Shown piece after piece: positions 61,201 through 64,000 of a stretch of DNA of 64,000 nt (its first letter is position 1; every line of letters starts with the position of its first letter). A program made the translations under genes and the position numbers. The DNA comes from Zingiber officinale (Eukaryota; Streptophyta; Magnoliopsida; Zingiberales; Zingiberaceae): contig NC_055987.1 in the NCBI RefSeq assembly GCF_018446385.1, positions 4,674,705 through 4,738,704 of the forward strand. Direction: 5' to 3'. The notes under the pieces are model-generated. The model did no database searches, was not told the origin of the DNA, and saw only the letters and a list, made by a program, of their open reading frames with translations.

Positions 61201-62087
61201 CTGCAAAGCTCTTCCATGGACAACTTCTATTGGATGATCAACCCGTGTACATATCATATTCTGTAAGCTGCATCTTCTCCCATAGTAATTGTTTTCCTAT
61301 TCGTTGGAATCTCCTCAACAGAGTTTTACTAATTTTCAGGTGTTGAATTATTTGATTTTTCATGCAGGTAAAAGTAGATGAAAATTCTCTCTTTGGATTA
61401 CATCTTGAATTGTTATCAGAAACCAACGGAAGGACGTGTGTCCTTATCGCAAGTGATTCTGAATCTTTCACCAATGCAGGCCTAGAGTACAATATAATCA
61501 TCAAGCCCCAAATAAAAAGTAAGGTGGAGGATGCATTGGCTTACCCACCTTGGTTTATACATGAAGCTGTCTTGACACTGGGCGACTATACATTAGCTGG
61601 CATTTATATGGTATCTACCTTGAAAAGTCGTGGCCTGATTACCATACAAAACAACAAAAGTTCATCTCAAGAAGGTACCTTACCAGAAACCTCTGGATCT
61701 TCACTCTACTATGCATCACTAGGTCACATCAGCATTCGAAACAAAGAGGATGGCGCGGAATATCCACCAGCAGATTTATGGATCACTCGAGCTCAGAATA
61801 TTCTGTGCACCTCAGATTCTCTTGGAAACAAAATGCTCAACCTGAAACTAACTTGGAAGCTCAATGAAGGATCCACGACATCATTTCAGAGATATAACAT
61901 CTACGCTCAAAGTGGCTCAGGCCTGCAGTACCTGGGTCCTGCTAGAGCTGAAGTATTTTACGTTTCAGATCTTAGTGTTTATATTGGAGTCACAACCCTC
62001 AGGTTTATCATTCAAGTACGTGGCCTTGATGGAACATGCCAAAAGCTTGCTGAATCTCCTTATCTGGATTTGACTCTTGAGGATTAA
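52239..62087 (+). CDS. Cytosolic endo-beta-N-acetylglucosaminidase (ENGase, GH85), 11 exons
   Basis: Exons: 52239-52688, 53108-53245, 53466-53575, 53677-53788, 53867-53974, 55284-55396, 57133-57214, 58866-58946, 60310-60368, 61127-61262, 61368-62087. All joins are GT-AG and in phase, giving 702 aa. The GH85 domain runs from about residue 60 to 400: LVCHDMMGGYVDD, AYAIWHWYLMDVFVYFSH (from 113), LGTFLVEWDEG, then the catalytic motif DGWLVNIE with N198 and E200, matching the Asn/Glu pair that drives substrate-assisted catalysis in this family. VYMGIDVFGRNTFGGGEW and SAAIFAPAWVYE follow. The rest is the usual C-terminal beta-rich part. The enzyme cuts the chitobiose core of free high-mannose N-glycans in the cytosol; no signal peptide is seen, as expected. 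The ATG at 52239 is chosen as first in frame; a start slightly upstream is not excluded. The gene looks intact. Confidence 0.95.
53975..55283 (+). other. ENGase intron 5 (1.3 kb)
   Basis: A patch at about 54240-54470 (GTGGAAAAATCC, AAACCACGGGTGAAAAA, TTATAATGGGAGAGTGC) resembles wording common in plant Copia LTR leaders, so an old LTR fragment is possible. No reading frame supports more. Confidence 0.3.
55397..57132 (+). other. ENGase intron 6 (1.7 kb)
   Basis: Contains the SINE at 56952-57095 close to its 3' end. The 55700-56700 part is richer in G and holds short ORFs without recognisable domains; old transposon sequence is possible but not shown. Confidence 0.45.
56952..57095 (+). mobile_element. 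Au-like SINE in ENGase intron 6
   Basis: About 144 bases with a tRNA-type B box (GGTTCGAGTCG) and the Au-SINE phrases CAACCTCTTGCAATGCAGG, GTACAATAGACTC, CTTCCCCGGGACCGC and GGGAACTTTATGCATCGGGC. Flanked by a 14-base duplication TTAAGTTGTAGTTT (56938-56951) / TTAAGTTGAAGTTT (57096-57109), one difference. It seems 5'-shortened, lacking a clear A box. It ends 37 bases before exon 7. Confidence 0.88.
58947..60309 (+). other. ENGase intron 8 (1.36 kb)
   Basis: AT-rich intron, no gene or clear mobile element seen. Confidence 0.5.
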
Positions 62088-63748
62088 ATCATATCGGGGC
62101 TTGCTCAGCATTATAGTTGCCACTTTGGTATTGACTGGCAACAGAGTGGTGTAGCTTAATCAATGTGAAATATCAATTCCTTTGCGCAGTTAGATGTTTC
62201 TTGGTATGTTTCTGAATTTTATAGGAGCCATGTTGAATAGTATGACACAACACAGTTCACCTCGTCTATTTAATTAAATGGTTATACCGAATTAATTTGT
62301 TACCAATTTTTTTTAAAAAGGGACAGTTTGATGTACGAGGTTTTTATCATGCAGGATCTTCGGGAAGGATTCATTGTATGCAGTCTTATTTTATTTTTGA
62401 TAAGAGATTATTTTCAAAATTTGTACCGTGATATTTTAATCATATGATAATAATTTTTAAAGTTCTTCAATTCGTTATCAATTTGTCTTCTCAAAATGCT
62501 CTTACCGCTAAAAGATTATTAAAATGTGTGTTTCTAAAATTTGAAAATTCGTAGTAACGAAATTCTATTACCTGATAGTTACGATGCAGACAACTATAAA
62601 TGGGGCTAAGTGTTTGTTATGTTATTATCTCGTAATTTGACGATGCTAATAATTAAATGATAAAAAAAAATAGATTTGGAGAGAGATTTTAATAAATATT
62701 TATAAAATCAACTATAGTTTATGGATGAATAAACAAGGTAATTAGCTCCATGCCGTGTTGACTAAATGGTTGGATGATTTTTTTTGTTTCGCTTGCAAAA
62801 TCAGTAGCTTGCTACACGTAGCAGCGCGTAATTGTTACTAATGTTAAATTTTAAATTCCAAGGGATTATAATTTTTAACTCGGATTAAAATACACGACTT
62901 ATAATATATCAAATAATTTATAACTAATTACAGATAAAATCTATAACATCAAGATTTCAGATAAAAAATATCATTTATAACGTCAAGATTTCAAATAAAA
63001 AAATATCATTTAAATTTTTATTGGAGGTTACTAATAATTTTAGTTTTAGATTTTTTTTATATTGTACTCGTAGCTACTACAATTTTATAATAGTTATAAA
63101 ATTGTAGTTACAATTGTAATAATTATAAAATCATAGTTATTATAATTATATAATAGTTATAATTATTGTACAATTGTAATTGCTACTTAGTTATAACAAT
63201 TATAATTTTGTAATCGTTATATCAATATGTATTAATTTAGATGGAAAAAAAAAGAGATAGATAATAATATGAAAGGTGAATATGTTCGTCCCAGTGTCTT
63301 CGTCAATCTGTCCCAAGATAACACTGAAGAGGTAAATCATGAACGACTACTGACTTTTGGAATAATGATTAATACATAAGGGAGATATTTATCTCGACTT
63401 TACCTTAGATTCAAACATCATGAATATTGCTACTGTATATAGTGGTGGAGGATAGATGGGTAAATTATAAATGCAATGAGTTTTGATTAAAAAAAAATCA
63501 AAATAGGTATCATCTCGACGATTAAAAAAAACACGCCCTTTATTTTCTCCTTTTTCTTATTTGAATGGATGAATCTAAATAAATAAAAACTAACTAACTA
63601 TGTCTAAATAAATAACTAAAAGCATCGACTACTCCATGACTCAGATCGTCAGATGCAAATTTGGAGCCCATTGATCTGATCCGTCTCCTTCCAGGCTCCA
63701 GCCGGGGTTCAGCGTGGCATCTGGTCGAAGGAGCGGCGGCCTCTCGAG
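62088..63748. other. Intergenic region between ENGase and the last gene
   Basis: 1.66 kb, AT-rich, no gene seen. 63060-63240 is a dense mix of ATAATTATAA/TTATAATTAT palindromic words built on TTATAA, TAATTG and CAATTG. The last 100 bases before 63749 turn GC-rich and are probably the next gene's 5' UTR and promoter. Confidence 0.5.
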
Positions 63749-63957
63749 ATGACGATGCGGCCGTTCCGTGGCCATGGTATCGCCCTCGCCCTTCTCCTCC
63801 CTCTTCTCCTCCTCCTCTCCTTGGAGCCGCAACTCTCACTCGGAGGCGGAGGCGACGGAGTTTGCGAGCTCAGCGTCCGCCGCCAGGACGTCATCTACAA
63901 CTACAGCTTGGCGTCGCCCACCTCCAAATACCCTCACGGCGTTCTCAGCGAAGACGG
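63749..63957 (+). CDS. First exon of a signal-peptide protein, possibly Atg27/MRH-like (runs off the window)
   Basis: Start MTMRPFRGHG, a strongly hydrophobic Leu run (about residues 11-32) that reads as a signal peptide, then CELSVRRQDVIYNYSLASP and YPHGVLSEDG, with a donor GG|GTACTC at 63957-63958. The wording after the signal peptide fits a plant secretory-pathway membrane protein family related to Atg27/mannose-6-phosphate-receptor-homology proteins as I remember it, but only about 70 residues are visible and I hold this loosely. A second in-frame Met at 63755 is an alternative start. The rest lies beyond 64000. Confidence 0.55.
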
Positions 63958-64000
63958 GTACTCCTCCTTTTAACAATTGCTTTTCTACCCTCCAACTCTC

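Overview
This 64 kb window is plant nuclear DNA. The introns are GT-AG with AT-rich sequence, the first exons are GC-rich (monocot-like), and most of the length is LTR retrotransposons, solo LTRs, one Tourist-type MITE and one Au-like SINE. A non-grass commelinid monocot such as a Zingiberales species is my inference; no single marker proves it.

Left part (1-26 kb): two overlapping copies of a short-LTR Ty1/Copia fossil (659-3537 and 3958-8716) lie among repeated flank sequence, and a MITE sits in the last LTR. Next come a dead exon of a mitochondrial succinate/fumarate-type carrier (about 9101-9530), a solo Ty3/Gypsy LTR with perfect target duplications (11413-12296), an intronless MAPKKK-type kinase gene (12569-13825, +), a 14-exon LMBR1/LIMR-type membrane protein gene (14875-21045, -, 510 aa from my exon model) and an ALOG/LSH gene (21649-22239, -). 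Two further solo Gypsy LTRs follow (23354-24142 and 25560-26494).

Middle part (26.6-51.9 kb): one nested retroelement complex. The outer element is a Tat-lineage Ty3/Gypsy fossil (26655-51903). Its 5' LTR was entered by a pol-less, gag-bearing Copia element (element A, 27244-36782, target duplication AGAAG), which itself holds a solo LTR (30042-31121, target duplication TTATA). Its integrase region was entered by a second gag-only Copia element on the minus strand (element B, 41688-46747). The Tat element also has a 64-bp tandem array and an antisense ORF cluster including a 'putative gypsy-type transposon' domain. By eye the LTR divergences (outer about 8%, B about 7%, A about 2-3%) agree with the nesting order.

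Right part (52-64 kb): an 11-exon cytosolic ENGase gene (GH85, 52239-62087, +, 702 aa from my exon model) with a SINE in intron 6, then the first exon of a signal-peptide protein running off the window (63749-63957, +).

The most unusual material is noncoding. The gag-only Copia families carry arrays of short hairpins whose stems change in a compensated way from unit to unit, blocks of short palindromes upstream of the TATA box, and in element A an internal copy of the LTR's GC-palindrome/TATA module just before an extra downstream ORF. The host genes do unrelated jobs (signalling, membrane trafficking or reception, transcription, free N-glycan processing) and no operon-like logic is expected.
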